Positions 1-8,530 of a stretch of DNA of 42,728 nucleotides are shown one piece after another. This DNA is from Acetivibrio straminisolvens JCM 21531 (GTDB taxonomy: Bacteria; Bacillota; Clostridia; Acetivibrionales; Acetivibrionaceae): positions 1 through 42,728 of the forward strand of contig NZ_BAVR01000031.1 in the NCBI RefSeq assembly GCF_000521465.1, in the 5' to 3' direction. Made by a program: the position numbers and the translations under genes. Positions within the stretch are counted from its first letter, which is position 1. Each line of letters begins with the position of its first letter. Under the pieces are notes generated by a model. The model did not search any database. It worked only from the letters and a program-made list of their open reading frames with translations, and had not been told where the DNA came from.

Positions 1-259
1 CCAAAAAATATAGAGTATGGACAAACAGGGGTTTCAAGGAGTATTTCTTCTTGAATTATTTTGTTTGTCAAAAAACGGGTTATATTATTAAATAATGAAA
101 TTGTTTAAATACAAGCTGTCAATAGCTCAAATTGAAAACTTGCTAATTGGCTGTATTTTCTATAAACTGGCTTTTGGGGCGAAATAAACTTGGCACACCG
201 TAAAGGTCTTGGTTTTTTGAAAATATGCTAAAGCATGGGAACGGGTCTATTTGAGTCTA
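1..259. other. upstream region, no supported gene
   Basis: No open frame here has both a ribosome site and useful length; only unsupported frames of 24 to 30 codons occur. A TTGTTT / TATTAT pair with a 16-base spacer lies near 59-86 and could be an outer promoter giving RNase J a long leader. The preceding gene is outside the window. Confidence 0.4.
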
Positions 260-289
260 TTGTCTGATTGTTTTTTAATATAATAGAAT
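260..289 (+). promoter_or_regulatory. candidate sigma-A promoter of rnjA
   Basis: TTGTCT (260-265) and TAGAAT (284-289) are separated by 18 bases, about 24 bases upstream of the GTG start. An overlapping TATAAT at 279-284 has no well-spaced -35. Predicted from spacing only. Confidence 0.4.
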
Positions 290-312
290 ACAAGGAAAGC
301 GGAGGTTAAATT

Positions 313-1980
313 GTGGCAAAAAAGAAGAAAAAACTAAAGATTATACCCCTTGGTGGGCTGGGTGAAATAGGGAAAAACATTACTGTTTTTGAGTACGGTG
401 ATGATATATTTGTTGTTGACTGCGGTATTGCTTTTCCGGAAGACGATATGCTGGGAATTGATCTTGTTATACCGGATATATCATATTTGACTAAGAACAG
501 GGAAAAGGTAAAAGGTATTGTTCTCACTCACGGACATGAGGATCATATTGGTGCTTTGCCTTACGTTCTAAAGGATTTGAATGTTCCGGTATACGGTACA
601 AAGCTTACTTTGGGGCTATTAGAGCAGAAGCTTGAAGAACATGGACTTTTAAACAGTGTGGTTCTTAATGTTGTTCAGCATTCTGATGTAATAGAGCTGG
701 GATGTTTCAAGGTTGAGTTTATCCGTTCTACTCACAGTATAGCAGACTCAATGGCTCTAGCTATTTTTACCCCTGTAGGTACGGTTTTCCATACCGGTGA
801 TTTTAAAATTGATTACACGCCTATAGAGGGCGAGCCTATTGATTTGGCAAGGCTTGCTGAGCTTGGAAAGAAGGGCGTATTACTCCTTATGTGCGACAGT
901 ACCAACGTTGAAAGACAAGGTTATACGATGTCGGAAAAAACCGTTGGGGAAACCTTTGATGAGATATTTATGAATGCAAAAAACAGGATACTTGTTGCAA
1001 CCTTTGCATCCAATGTCCATAGAATTCAGCAGATCGTGAATGCTGCAATCAAATTCGGAAGAAAGATTGCCATATGCGGAAGAAGCATGGTGAATGTGGT
1101 AAATGTCGCTATGGAACTGGGTTATATGAATGTACCGGAAGGGGTAATTATTGATATAGACTATGTAAACAAATATCCCCCGGAGAAATTGGTTATAATT
1201 ACCACGGGAAGCCAGGGTGAGCCGATGTCTGCCCTGACGAGAATGGCTTCCGGAGACCATAAGAAGGTTGAAATTATCCCAGGCGATCTTGTCATCATTT
1301 CCGCAAATCCTATACCCGGAAATGAGAAACTGGTTTCAAGGGTAGTAAATGAGCTTTTCAAGAAGGGAGCAGAAGTTATATACGAATCCTTGGCGGATAT
1401 TCATGTTTCAGGTCATGCAAGTCAGGAAGAACTGAAGCTTATCCACAGACTGATAAAGCCGAAGTACTTTATGCCGGTACATGGAGAATACAGGCACTTA
1501 AAGCGCCATGCAAATCTTGCTGTTGAGCTGGGAATGTCTTCGGAAAACATTTTTATTATGGACATTGGAAAGGTCTTGGAGCTTACCAATGACTCCGCAA
1601 AGATAAACGGCAGCGTAAATTCCGGAAGAGTGCTGGTTGACGGCCTTGGAGTTGGAGACGTAGGAAACATAGTTTTGCGGGATAGAAAGCATTTGTCCCA
1701 GGACGGACTTATAGTTGTAGTTATTACCATAGAGGGAGATACCGGCAATGTAATTGCAGGACCCGATGTTATTTCCAGAGGTTTCGTATATGTGCGTGAG
1801 TCCGAAGACCTTATGGAGGAAATAAGAGAGGTATGCAAATTGGCTCTTCAAAAGTGCGAGGATAAGAAAAAGAACGATTGGTCCACAAAGAAAAGCATTA
1901 TTAGGGATGCATTGAGAGATTTCCTCTATGAGAGAACCAAGAGAAGACCGATGATTCTTCCTATTATTATGGAGGTATAA
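313..1980 (+). CDS. rnjA: ribonuclease J
   Basis: RNase J is a cytoplasmic metallo-beta-lactamase/beta-CASP nuclease with 5'-3' exonuclease and endonuclease activity in mRNA decay and rRNA maturation. The 555-residue protein has the usual family length. The zinc motif HGHEDH is at residues 73-78, GDF and CDSTN motifs follow, and the beta-CASP region ends in a conserved SGHAS and PVHGEYRH segment. The basic start (MAKKKKK) is read from a GTG preceded by GGAGGT at 301-306, six bases away. The gene stands alone, ending at a bidirectional terminator that it shares with the convergent tmcAL. The reading frame is intact. J1 versus J2 cannot be decided from this window. Confidence 0.95.
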   Translation: MAKKKKKLKIIPLGGLGEIGKNITVFEYGDDIFVVDCGIAFPEDDMLGIDLVIPDISYLTKNREKVKGIVLTHGHEDHIGALPYVLKDLNVPVYGTKLTLGLLEQKLEEHGLLNSVVLNVVQHSDVIELGCFKVEFIRSTHSIADSMALAIFTPVGTVFHTGDFKIDYTPIEGEPIDLARLAELGKKGVLLLMCDSTNVERQGYTMSEKTVGETFDEIFMNAKNRILVATFASNVHRIQQIVNAAIKFGRKIAICGRSMVNVVNVAMELGYMNVPEGVIIDIDYVNKYPPEKLVIITTGSQGEPMSALTRMASGDHKKVEIIPGDLVIISANPIPGNEKLVSRVVNELFKKGAEVIYESLADIHVSGHASQEELKLIHRLIKPKYFMPVHGEYRHLKRHANLAVELGMSSENIFIMDIGKVLELTNDSAKINGSVNSGRVLVDGLGVGDVGNIVLRDRKHLSQDGLIVVVITIEGDTGNVIAGPDVISRGFVYVRESEDLMEEIREVCKLALQKCEDKKKNDWSTKKSIIRDALRDFLYERTKRRPMILPIIMEV

Positions 1981-2035
1981 TAAGGGTTTAAAAATTAATT
2001 TATTGAAATATTAAAAAATATAATACGAGGATTTT

Positions 2036-2081
2036 AAAAAGAGCCCGGCATGAAAATAATGACAAGCTTCGGGCTCTTTTT
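2036..2081. terminator. bidirectional rho-independent terminator
   Basis: GAGCCCG (2041-2047) pairs with CGGGCTC (2070-2076). It is preceded by AAAAA and followed by TTTTT, so it can serve both rnjA and the convergent tmcAL. Confidence 0.85.
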
Positions 2082-2087
2082 GAACTA

Positions 2088-3347
2088 TTACATAATAATG
2101 ATATTTTGAGTAAACTCCTGACCGGCTTTTCTAAAGGCAGGATTCTTATAGCACATTACATAAAGGTCGGTGGACAGGGACTCCAATTCAAGCTTTCTTT
2201 TAAGGACAGGGTCGCAGGATTTTATGAAATCTGCAGTCTTTAGCACCAGAGGTATTGACGATTTCTTCTTTATTTGAGAAAGAAGCTGTTTTCCTTTTGA
2301 ATTAAAGCCCAAAATCCTTGCATATTGAGGACTGTCAAAGCGGCTAAGCATATTTATATCTTCTGAGGTTACTCCCATAAGTATGCCCATAAGTATCCTC
2401 TGTACTCTGGTCCTAGTATATCTCCGGGTGCATATGCCTTCTATAAGCTCTTCATATGTACCTGCGGCATCGGCAGCACTTTTTATCCTGTTTTCAAGCC
2501 CTTCCGAAACATAGGCAAAGACTTTTAGTTGCTCCGGTGTCATTTTTCGGATAAGGGAAGTGATAATAGGATAAAAATCCTCTTTAAAAATAGGTCCCCT
2601 TCCGGCATGAATCTCTTCAAAAAGGACGTCGATGCTTGATTTGGGCAGTGTTGTGGCAAGAACATTATCTGAAGAGGACAGATTTTTGGTAGAAATATAT
2701 TTTCTTATTGACGATGCACTGGAAATGCTGCCGGTTATGTTTTCTGTGTTATAATCATTATTAATGCGCTTTATTGTAAGTGGCGTTATATTGCTTTTTA
2801 TGCGTTTTAAGGCCTTTAGATATTCTATACCCAGGATATTGTTTGATGAAGCGATTATTTCAGAGATATTGATGTCTGATATGGTTTTTAATGCTGCGTA
2901 TTTCTTTAGGGCCGATTCGCGGGCGGCAGGGTATGATAAACCCTTGTCGAGCTCTTTCTTTAGATAGGATTTGTAGGCCTCGGGTTCATCTACAAGAATT
3001 TGGGCAATGTAGTCCAGCTCTGCAACATCTCCATGTTCGCTTCCAAAGCATATATAGTCCACTATTCCTATATCGTTTAAAATTCTTACGGCTCCGGAAG
3101 CAAAATATTCCGCGCTGGCCATGGCACAGGCAAGAGGCAGTTCTATTACAAGGTCAATACCTGAGGATAAGGCCATTTTTGCCCTTGCCCACTTGTTTAC
3201 AATTGCCGGCTCTCCCCGCTGGATGAAATTGCCGCTCATAACACAAACGGCAAAGTCAGCTCCACTTGTTTTTTTCGACTCCTCAAGATGATAAAGATGT
3301 CCGTTGTGAAAAGGATTGTATTCCACAATCAAACCCAAAACCTTCAT
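2088..3347 (-). CDS. tmcAL: tRNA(Met) cytidine acetate ligase (YlbM family)
   Basis: TmcAL makes N4-acetylcytidine at the wobble position of elongator tRNA-Met, using acetate and ATP through an acetyl-adenylate; it is the bacterial alternative to TmcA. The nucleotidyltransferase N-terminus shows EYNPFHNGH (HNGH at residues 14-17) and a conserved SGNF.QRG segment; 419 residues is the family length. The ATG at 3347 is chosen over an in-frame TTG 18 bases upstream because AAAGGA sits nine bases before it. It is the downstream member of a minus-strand pair with the lipoprotein gene, separated by a hairpin. In Bacillus the orthologue ylbM lies near ylbJ and coaD, both also in this window but 25 kb away. 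Confidence 0.92.
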   Translation of the reverse strand: MKVLGLIVEYNPFHNGHLYHLEESKKTSGADFAVCVMSGNFIQRGEPAIVNKWARAKMALSSGIDLVIELPLACAMASAEYFASGAVRILNDIGIVDYICFGSEHGDVAELDYIAQILVDEPEAYKSYLKKELDKGLSYPAARESALKKYAALKTISDINISEIIASSNNILGIEYLKALKRIKSNITPLTIKRINNDYNTENITGSISSASSIRKYISTKNLSSSDNVLATTLPKSSIDVLFEEIHAGRGPIFKEDFYPIITSLIRKMTPEQLKVFAYVSEGLENRIKSAADAAGTYEELIEGICTRRYTRTRVQRILMGILMGVTSEDINMLSRFDSPQYARILGFNSKGKQLLSQIKKKSSIPLVLKTADFIKSCDPVLKRKLELESLSTDLYVMCYKNPAFRKAGQEFTQNIIIM

Positions 3348-3402
3348 TGGTGCCTGTCCTTTCAATTAATTTATTTAGTATATTATACATCAATGCTTTG
3401 GG

Positions 3403-3470
3403 TAAAAAAGACGGGCCAGACTTTACAAACCGGCTTTTTTAAGACGTCCTTTTGTAAAGGCTGGCCTTGT
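3403..3470 (-). terminator. long-stem terminator of the lipoprotein gene
   Basis: CTTTACAAA (3421-3429) pairs with TTTGTAAAG (3451-3459), extended by GGCCAG (3414-3419) with CTGGCC (3461-3466) around one A/G mismatch. On the minus strand a run of six T (3404-3409) follows. Confidence 0.8.
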
Positions 3471-3487
3471 CTAGCCTCTTTTTAATT

Positions 3488-4504
3488 TTACTTCATGGAT
3501 TCTTCAAGAGATTGTATATTGGACATTACAACTCTTCCTTTTATGTCGCACAGCGGCTGGTTTTTTTCCGATAAAACCTTTTCAAATTCCTGAATTGAAT
3601 AGTCCAATTGGCTGGAAAGTTCCTTCTGTTCTTCCGATACAACATTTTTATAAATATTCCAGATGCTTTTGAGGTTTTTCATATCGCTGTCTGCCTGTTC
3701 CCAATTGGCCGTCATTGCGTTAAGCATTGCATTTCGGGTGTAGTACCGAACCCTCTTTATTTCAGGAGAGGTTTCGGTCCTGTAAAGGGAATAGAAATCC
3801 GGTATATAGGCGTATAAGTAACTTGCAGCAAGCAGGGTATTGGTCTTGTTTTTGCTGATTATAGTATCGGTAAGGCTGTTTAGAGCAGTACTAAAGCCAT
3901 CTATAAGATCCCTGCTGGCATTGTTTTTTGCAGCCAAGGGTGTATAGCTGTTCCACTCATAGTGCAGAGTATTTATGATTTTGTCAATTTCTTTCCAAGG
4001 GTCTTTTTCCTCTTCTTCCATGCCGGTAGCAGATGGCTGATTTTTCTGGCCTGTACTCTCATTTTTGGTGTCGCCGTTTTGCTTTTCTTCGCCTTCACCG
4101 TTTTTATCCTTTGAACTATCATCTTTACTTCCTTCGTTTTTTTGACCTTCATTATTGCCTTTAGAGTTATCGGCTTTTTCCTCGGTCTTTTTTTCGGCCT
4201 TTGGGTGCTCCTCATTACCGTCTTGTGTTTTTTGCTGTTTTTGATTCTGCTTTTGCTGTTTGCCACTTTTTAGCTCTATTGCCGGTCCGTCCAAAGTTGA
4301 AAATATTCTTTCAATATTGTTTTCCAAGTTTTCCAGTTGTTCCGGAATTTCATCTCCTTGATTTTCGCTTCCAAATTGCTGCTGTTGGATTTCCGGATTT
4401 TTATTTGCATTGTCGCTTTGATTTTTACTGCAGCCGCTAAAGATTAAGGATATGATTATAGGAACCATCCAGCAATTTTTGGCGGTATCTAGCACTTTTC
4501 TCAT
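3488..4504 (-). CDS. hypothetical lipoprotein with charged low-complexity linker
   Basis: Product unknown. A short basic N-terminus, a hydrophobic stretch and a lipobox (LIFSGC) at about residues 19-24 indicate lipid anchoring outside the membrane. A long Lys/Glu/Asn/Gln-rich disordered region follows (roughly residues 35-165), then a folded, helical C-terminal domain of about 170 residues with several Tyr and Trp. The start is uncertain: ATG at 4504 and at 4510 are both in frame, no good ribosome site is near either, and a GGAGG lies 30 bases upstream (4541-4545). That spacing hints at either a missed start or a small indel. A terminator follows, so it is probably transcribed alone. Confidence 0.75.
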   Translation of the reverse strand: MRKVLDTAKNCWMVPIIISLIFSGCSKNQSDNANKNPEIQQQQFGSENQGDEIPEQLENLENNIERIFSTLDGPAIELKSGKQQKQNQKQQKTQDGNEEHPKAEKKTEEKADNSKGNNEGQKNEGSKDDSSKDKNGEGEEKQNGDTKNESTGQKNQPSATGMEEEEKDPWKEIDKIINTLHYEWNSYTPLAAKNNASRDLIDGFSTALNSLTDTIISKNKTNTLLAASYLYAYIPDFYSLYRTETSPEIKRVRYYTRNAMLNAMTANWEQADSDMKNLKSIWNIYKNVVSEEQKELSSQLDYSIQEFEKVLSEKNQPLCDIKGRVVMSNIQSLEESMK

Positions 4505-4796
4505 AAACATCAAGCATTAAAGCAGAGTTTAACGCTTTTTCCTCCATTCTTTATAGTTTTAAGGTGTTTTAAGAAATTTTAATTTATAAAGAATTTTGTG
4601 TTTAATTTATATATTTATTAAGTAAAGCTATTATTTATATTATTTCATAATAATGATTAAAAATACTGATGCGGCCAAGCTGTGAATAATGAAAAAATTA
4701 CATAAAGGTTTTTCTGTAGTTTTTGTTGAAATCAATATTAAACTACGCAAATTGTTTGGCAATTAAAAAATGTAAAAAGTGAGGGGAATTTTCTAA

Positions 4797-5111
4797 ATGT
4801 ATGTTACTGTAAATTTATTGTCCAAAAGATCTGGAGAAATCAAGAGTTTTTTAGAAAGTTATTATCAAAAGGAGTTGGATATGGATAAGGATATCGAGCA
4901 TTGGATTTATGTCTATTATAAACCGCTTCAAGCAATTGATCTGATAAGCACAGTAATTGACAACTGTGACAAACACAAGATGACACTTCTAATTCAGGTG
5001 AACAGAGGCGACATTCATACAGTAACATACGAAAACTGCAACGATATTATAAAGGCATTGTTATACTTGTATTATAGGGAAGGGGATACATATCAGTCTG
5101 AAGAAATGTAG
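4797..5111 (+). CDS. hypothetical protein, 104 residues
   Basis: Unrecognised soluble protein. It begins with a beta-strand-like MYVTVNLLS, is mixed alpha/beta, rich in Tyr, Asp and Lys, and has no membrane segment or known motif. GTGAGGGG at 4780-4787 precedes the ATG. The 286 bases upstream (4511-4796) are very AT-rich and separate it from the divergent lipoprotein; I see no clear promoter there. It is followed 100 bases later by the L25 gene. Confidence 0.7.
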   Translation: MYVTVNLLSKRSGEIKSFLESYYQKELDMDKDIEHWIYVYYKPLQAIDLISTVIDNCDKHKMTLLIQVNRGDIHTVTYENCNDIIKALLYLYYREGDTYQSEEM

Positions 5112-5212
5112 AAAGTTTCAATAAAATGCATTAACTGCGGTTTTACTGGAAATACTTTGTTAATGAAGCTGTTCTGGAAAACAGTGATGATATTAGCAAA
5201 GGAGTGGGTGTT

Positions 5213-5529
5213 ATGGAGGAATTTGAACTTAATATTGAAAACAGAACAAAACTGGGTACGTTGGCATCAAAAAAGGCAAAAAGGGAAGGGAAGATTCCCG
5301 GAGTTCTTTATCAGGCAACGAAAGTATCCCGATAAGCTTGATAGAAGACGAGATAAGGCCAATTATCGATAAAAACGGCAGTGATGTGTTGGTAAATTTG
5401 AATTTAAACGGAAAGAAAATAAAGGCTAAAATACAGGAAGTACAGAGAAAGCCGATTGGCGATGATATTCTCCATGTGGATTTGATGCCTCTTGATAATG
5501 AAAAAGGAGATTCATTCGGATTACATTAG
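5213..5529 (+). CDS. rplY: ribosomal protein L25-like, frameshifted as read
   Basis: L25 binds 5S rRNA in the large ribosomal subunit. The N-terminus has the L25 pattern (ENRTKLG..ASKKAKREGKIPGVLY) and the second part has the continuing fold (IPISLIEDEIRPII, then HVDLMPL). The frame stops at about 5332. A single base missing at 5311-5320, for example GGGC read as GGC, joins the halves into 105 residues, the length of the short single-domain L25 rather than the long Ctc form. AAAGGAG at 5198-5204 sets the ATG at 5213. A terminator follows at once. Confidence 0.8.
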
Positions 5530-5555
5530 AATAAAACCCATATATGGAAATCAAA

Positions 5556-5587
5556 AAGCACCTTAAGAAAAATTTAAGGTGTTTTTT
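5556..5587 (+). terminator. terminator after L25
   Basis: CACCTTAA (5559-5566) pairs with TTAAGGTG (5574-5581) over a 7-base loop, then TTTTTT. Confidence 0.85.
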
Positions 5588-5614
5588 AATTTATATGCTT
5601 ATACATCTGTTTAC

Positions 5615-5643
5615 TTGCTTTGCCGGGAATATTGCAATATAAT
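5615..5643 (+). promoter_or_regulatory. sigma-A promoter of cobT
   Basis: TTGCTT (5615-5620), a 17-base spacer and a perfect TATAAT (5638-5643) lie 47 bases upstream of the cobT start. The short leader leaves no room for a cobalamin riboswitch. Confidence 0.6.
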
Positions 5644-5690
5644 TTTATTTGCGGTCTTGTAAAGTCCGGCATATAGGAGGAGGCATTATT

Positions 5691-6746
5691 ATGCTTTTTG
5701 AAACACTAAAGTCCGTAGGGGATCTGTATACGGTGCCTATGGAGATGGCGCAGAAAAGACTTGACAGCCTCACAAAACCATTGGGGAGTTTGGGGAGGTT
5801 GGAAGATATCATTAAACGGCTTGCAGGTATAACCGGCGAGGTTTTCCCATGCGTGGATAAAAAAGCAGTTGTTATAATGTGTTCTGATAACGGCGTTGTA
5901 GAAGAAGGTGTGAGTTCTTGTCCAAAAGATGTAACCTCTAAAGTAACGAGAAACTTTTTTCGAGGAATAACAGGCATAAATGCTTTTGCAAAACATACAG
6001 GTTCCGATATTGTGGTTGTTGATATTGGAGTGGATGATGACATTGACTGCGAGGGACTTGTAAAACGTAAAATCAGAAAGGGTACTTGGAATATCGCAAA
6101 AGGGCCTGCAATGACACGTGAGGAAGCTATAAAGGCTATAGAGGTTGGAATTTCCACTGTGGAGGAATTGAGTAAGAAGGGGATTAACCTTTTGGGGACG
6201 GGAGAAATGGGTATCGGTAATACCACGACCAGCAGTGCGGTTTCCACAATCTTGACAAATTCAAAAGCAGAGGATATGGTGGGAAGAGGAGCAGGGCTTT
6301 CGGATGAAGCTCTTTGGAAAAAGATTTCAATAGTTAAAAAGGCAATAGAAGTAAACAGGCCTGATGCAAGTGACCCCATCGATGTTCTTTCAAAAGTGGG
6401 AGGATTTGATATTGCAGGTCTTGCAGGTTGTTTTATCGGTGCTGCGGCATATAGGATTCCTATCTTGATTGATGGATTTATATCTGCAGCTGCCGCTTTG
6501 GCAGCTGTGAGGATAGAGCCTAAGGTTATAAATTTTATTTTTCCTTCCCATGGTTCGGCAGAGCCCGGAAGTAAGAAAGTTTTGGAGGTATTGGGACTTG
6601 AGCCTATGTTGAATCTGAAGATGAGAGTTGGGGAGGGGACCGGTGCGGCACTGGCATTCCATGTTTTTGACTGTGCATTGTCGGTATATAAAAACATGGG
6701 CACATTTGAAGATGCATATATCGAGCAGTACCGGCCCCAGGGATGA
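5691..6746 (+). CDS. cobT: nicotinate-nucleotide-dimethylbenzimidazole phosphoribosyltransferase
   Basis: CobT makes alpha-ribazole phosphate from dimethylbenzimidazole (or another base) and nicotinate mononucleotide for the lower ligand of cobalamin. The 351-residue protein shows KPLGSLGRLE near the N-terminus, GEMGIGNTTT in the middle and VGEGTGAALA near the end; Glu315 in the last motif matches the catalytic Glu317 of the Salmonella enzyme (established for the family). AGGAGG precedes the ATG at 5691; an in-frame start 42 bases upstream lacks a ribosome site. No other cobalamin gene is adjacent, so it acts as an isolated late-pathway or salvage gene. The frame is intact. Confidence 0.95.
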   Translation: MLFETLKSVGDLYTVPMEMAQKRLDSLTKPLGSLGRLEDIIKRLAGITGEVFPCVDKKAVVIMCSDNGVVEEGVSSCPKDVTSKVTRNFFRGITGINAFAKHTGSDIVVVDIGVDDDIDCEGLVKRKIRKGTWNIAKGPAMTREEAIKAIEVGISTVEELSKKGINLLGTGEMGIGNTTTSSAVSTILTNSKAEDMVGRGAGLSDEALWKKISIVKKAIEVNRPDASDPIDVLSKVGGFDIAGLAGCFIGAAAYRIPILIDGFISAAAALAAVRIEPKVINFIFPSHGSAEPGSKKVLEVLGLEPMLNLKMRVGEGTGAALAFHVFDCALSVYKNMGTFEDAYIEQYRPQG

Positions 6747-6848
6747 ATAAGATAAATTTAATACGGTTGTGAAGGATTTTCGTTGGTATTGAAGAATATT
6801 AGAATTAGGTAAGTTTATATGTCATTATACTTACAAGGAGGATTCGAG

Positions 6849-7532
6849 ATGGACAGCATTGGTGGTAGAAAGGTATGCAGTTTCTGTGGTGAAAATATTG
6901 CTTCAGATTTTAAGCGTTGTCCTTACTGCGGCAGTTTACTTGATTTTGAGGCCAGTTATTTGGATGATGATTCTTTAGAAGCATTTGATACGATAAGTGA
7001 AGATGTCGATACTGATAATAGTGCATACAAGTTTGACAAAACTATCAACGACAGTACCTATGTTGCCGATTTTACGAGAAGTGCAGTTTCCAGTGAAGAG
7101 TATGTGAATTACAATGATGATGATTTCGCATTTAAAGAGGCATTGGCGGACAGAGAAGCTTTGAATAACAGTCCGTATGCTCCTTTGCAAAGTGATAATT
7201 TTAGCAAAAACGCCGGAGAGCAAAAAAACGAGCCCGAGATTCAGTACGCCAATCCGGCAGAGCCTAAACCTATTAATGTCATAGTGGATAAAATGCAGGC
7301 CGATAATAAGAAAAGGCCTCTGGGCAATGGTATGAAAGTTTTTATGGTAACACTGTCCAATCTTGTACCTGGAATAGGGCAGCTTTTCGGAGTGATTTCG
7401 TCTATTGTGTTTATGAATACAGAAGGAGATACAGACAGAAAATCCTTTGGAACAGCCCTTTTGGTTTCATCTGTTATTTCCTTTGTTGTATCAATGGCCG
7501 CTTTTGCTTTTTTGACATTATGTTTGGCATAA
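6849..7532 (+). CDS. zinc-ribbon membrane protein, unknown function
   Basis: The N-terminal zinc ribbon has Cys10-x2-Cys13 and Cys24-x2-Cys27 (CSFCG..CPYCG). An acidic Asp/Asn/Ser-rich region of about 120 residues, probably disordered, follows, then two hydrophobic segments near the C-terminus (about residues 165-190 and 200-227) with a glycine-rich VPGIGQLFG turn. This is a common architecture for membrane proteins of unknown role in clostridia. ACAAGGAGGA places the ATG at 6849. It is 102 bases after cobT and 72 before the folate gene, all on the same strand. Confidence 0.8.
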   Translation: MDSIGGRKVCSFCGENIASDFKRCPYCGSLLDFEASYLDDDSLEAFDTISEDVDTDNSAYKFDKTINDSTYVADFTRSAVSSEEYVNYNDDDFAFKEALADREALNNSPYAPLQSDNFSKNAGEQKNEPEIQYANPAEPKPINVIVDKMQADNKKRPLGNGMKVFMVTLSNLVPGIGQLFGVISSIVFMNTEGDTDRKSFGTALLVSSVISFVVSMAAFAFLTLCLA

Positions 7533-7604
7533 AGCTACTGAGGTTTTTAGAATGCATGGGGTTTTGAATGCAAATAAGTGACGAACGGTTATGGGATGAT
7601 GTTT

Positions 7605-8179
7605 ATGGGAGACAAGAGGGAGCTTAGAAAAGAAGCTCTGAATATTAGAAAAGAACTTTCGGCTATGGAAGTTGTCCAAAAGAGCAAATTGATTACAGAG
7701 AAGCTAATATCCTTTGACGGATTTCATAAAAGTAAATGCATAATGGCTTATATGGATTTTAAAAATGAGGTTATGACCGGTTTTTTGATAGATCACTGCT
7801 TAAATCTTGGCAAGACTGTAGTCTTGCCTCTTATTGATTCGATGGATGGTGTAAAGAAAATATTTCCGTACGCATTAATAGACAGAGAAAGAGGGCTAAA
7901 GCCCGGTACTTACGGTATTTTGGAACCGGTAAAGGAGTTTTCGGAAAGAATTGACCCTAAAGATATCGACCTGGTTGTAGTGCCGGGAGTTGCCTTTGAC
8001 GTAAAAGGAGGAAGAATTGGCTATGGCGCGGCTACTACGATGTTTTTCTAAGGGAGGTACGGGAGGATTGCCTGAAAGTGGGAATTGCTTTTGAGATACA
8101 GGTTTTTCCGAGTATTCCTAAAGAAGAACATGACATACTGATGGATGCGGTTATTACCGAAAACAGAATATATCTTTGA
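7605..8179 (+). CDS. 5-formyltetrahydrofolate cyclo-ligase, frameshifted as read
   Basis: This enzyme converts 5-formyl-THF and ATP to 5,10-methenyl-THF, recycling stalled folate. KRELRKEALNIRKELS at the start and the P-loop-like VVVPGVAFD..GGRIGYG near the end are family signatures. The motif GYGGGYYD is interrupted: the sequence reads GGCGCGGC at 8025-8032 where GGCGGCGGC is expected. One base restores the C-terminal 46 residues (VGIAFEIQ..PSIPKEEHD) and a normal 191-residue protein. The start is uncertain (ATG 7596, 7599 or 7605); 7605 has the best-spaced GGGATG. A strong terminator follows. Confidence 0.85.
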
Positions 8180-8183
8180 CAGT

Positions 8184-8219
8184 AAATTGTCCGGATTAAA
8201 AATGATCCGGACAATTTTT
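8184..8219 (+). terminator. strong terminator after the cyclo-ligase
   Basis: AAATTGTCCGGAT (8184-8196) pairs with ATCCGGACAATTT (8205-8217) over an 8-base loop, with Ts continuing to 8219. Confidence 0.9.
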
Positions 8220-8243
8220 ATAATATTTTCCTTTGGCATATAT

Positions 8244-8263
8244 ATTAGTTAGCATCAACTAAT
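8244..8263. repeat. perfect inverted repeat ahead of the recombinase unit
   Basis: ATTAGTT and AACTAAT are separated by AGCATC, 14 bases before the first gene of the recombinase pair. It may be an operator or a recombination-site half. I found no second copy downstream of the recombinase. Confidence 0.5.
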
Positions 8264-8277
8264 CGGGGTATCCGGCA

Positions 8278-8512
8278 ATGGAAAACAGGGACTCAAAATC
8301 AAGGGTAATTGTAAAAAAATATAAGGGGCAGAAAAAGGTTGAAGAGGTTTTGGCTAAAATTATTCAACTCTTTTGGCATAAAACGGGCAGGTGATTTGGG
8401 CTATAGGACAGCCAAATACGTTTTTGCAGCAAATACCGTAAGAAGATTGCTTGAGGCTTTTGAAAGTTCAGAAACTCAGCCGGAAAACGGGATTTTAATT
8501 TACGTGAATTAA
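8278..8512 (+). CDS. small basic protein paired with a recombinase, frameshifted as read
   Basis: Unrecognised. From ATG 8278 the frame runs 38 codons and stops. Removing one T from TTTT at 8371-8374 joins it to a second stretch and gives 77 residues, with a Lys-rich N-terminal half and an Arg/Ala helical C-terminal half ending at 8512. The gene ends 18 bases before the recombinase start, so the two are probably co-transcribed; a DNA-binding or accessory role is a guess from charge and position only. The ribosome site is weak (GGGG). The extra-base reading is inferred from the coding continuity of both halves. Confidence 0.55.
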
Positions 8513-8530
8513 GTCAAAGGAAGGGGTGAG

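Noticed and set aside
4530..4545. Alternative upstream start for the lipoprotein using GGAGG at 4541-4545
   Set aside because: No start codon at suitable distance in frame; an ATG at 4517 is in another frame and would need an indel I cannot demonstrate.
5645..6703. Minus-strand frame of 352 codons opposite cobT
   Set aside because: Ser/Thr/Pro-rich shadow of an unmistakable cobT with its own promoter and ribosome site.
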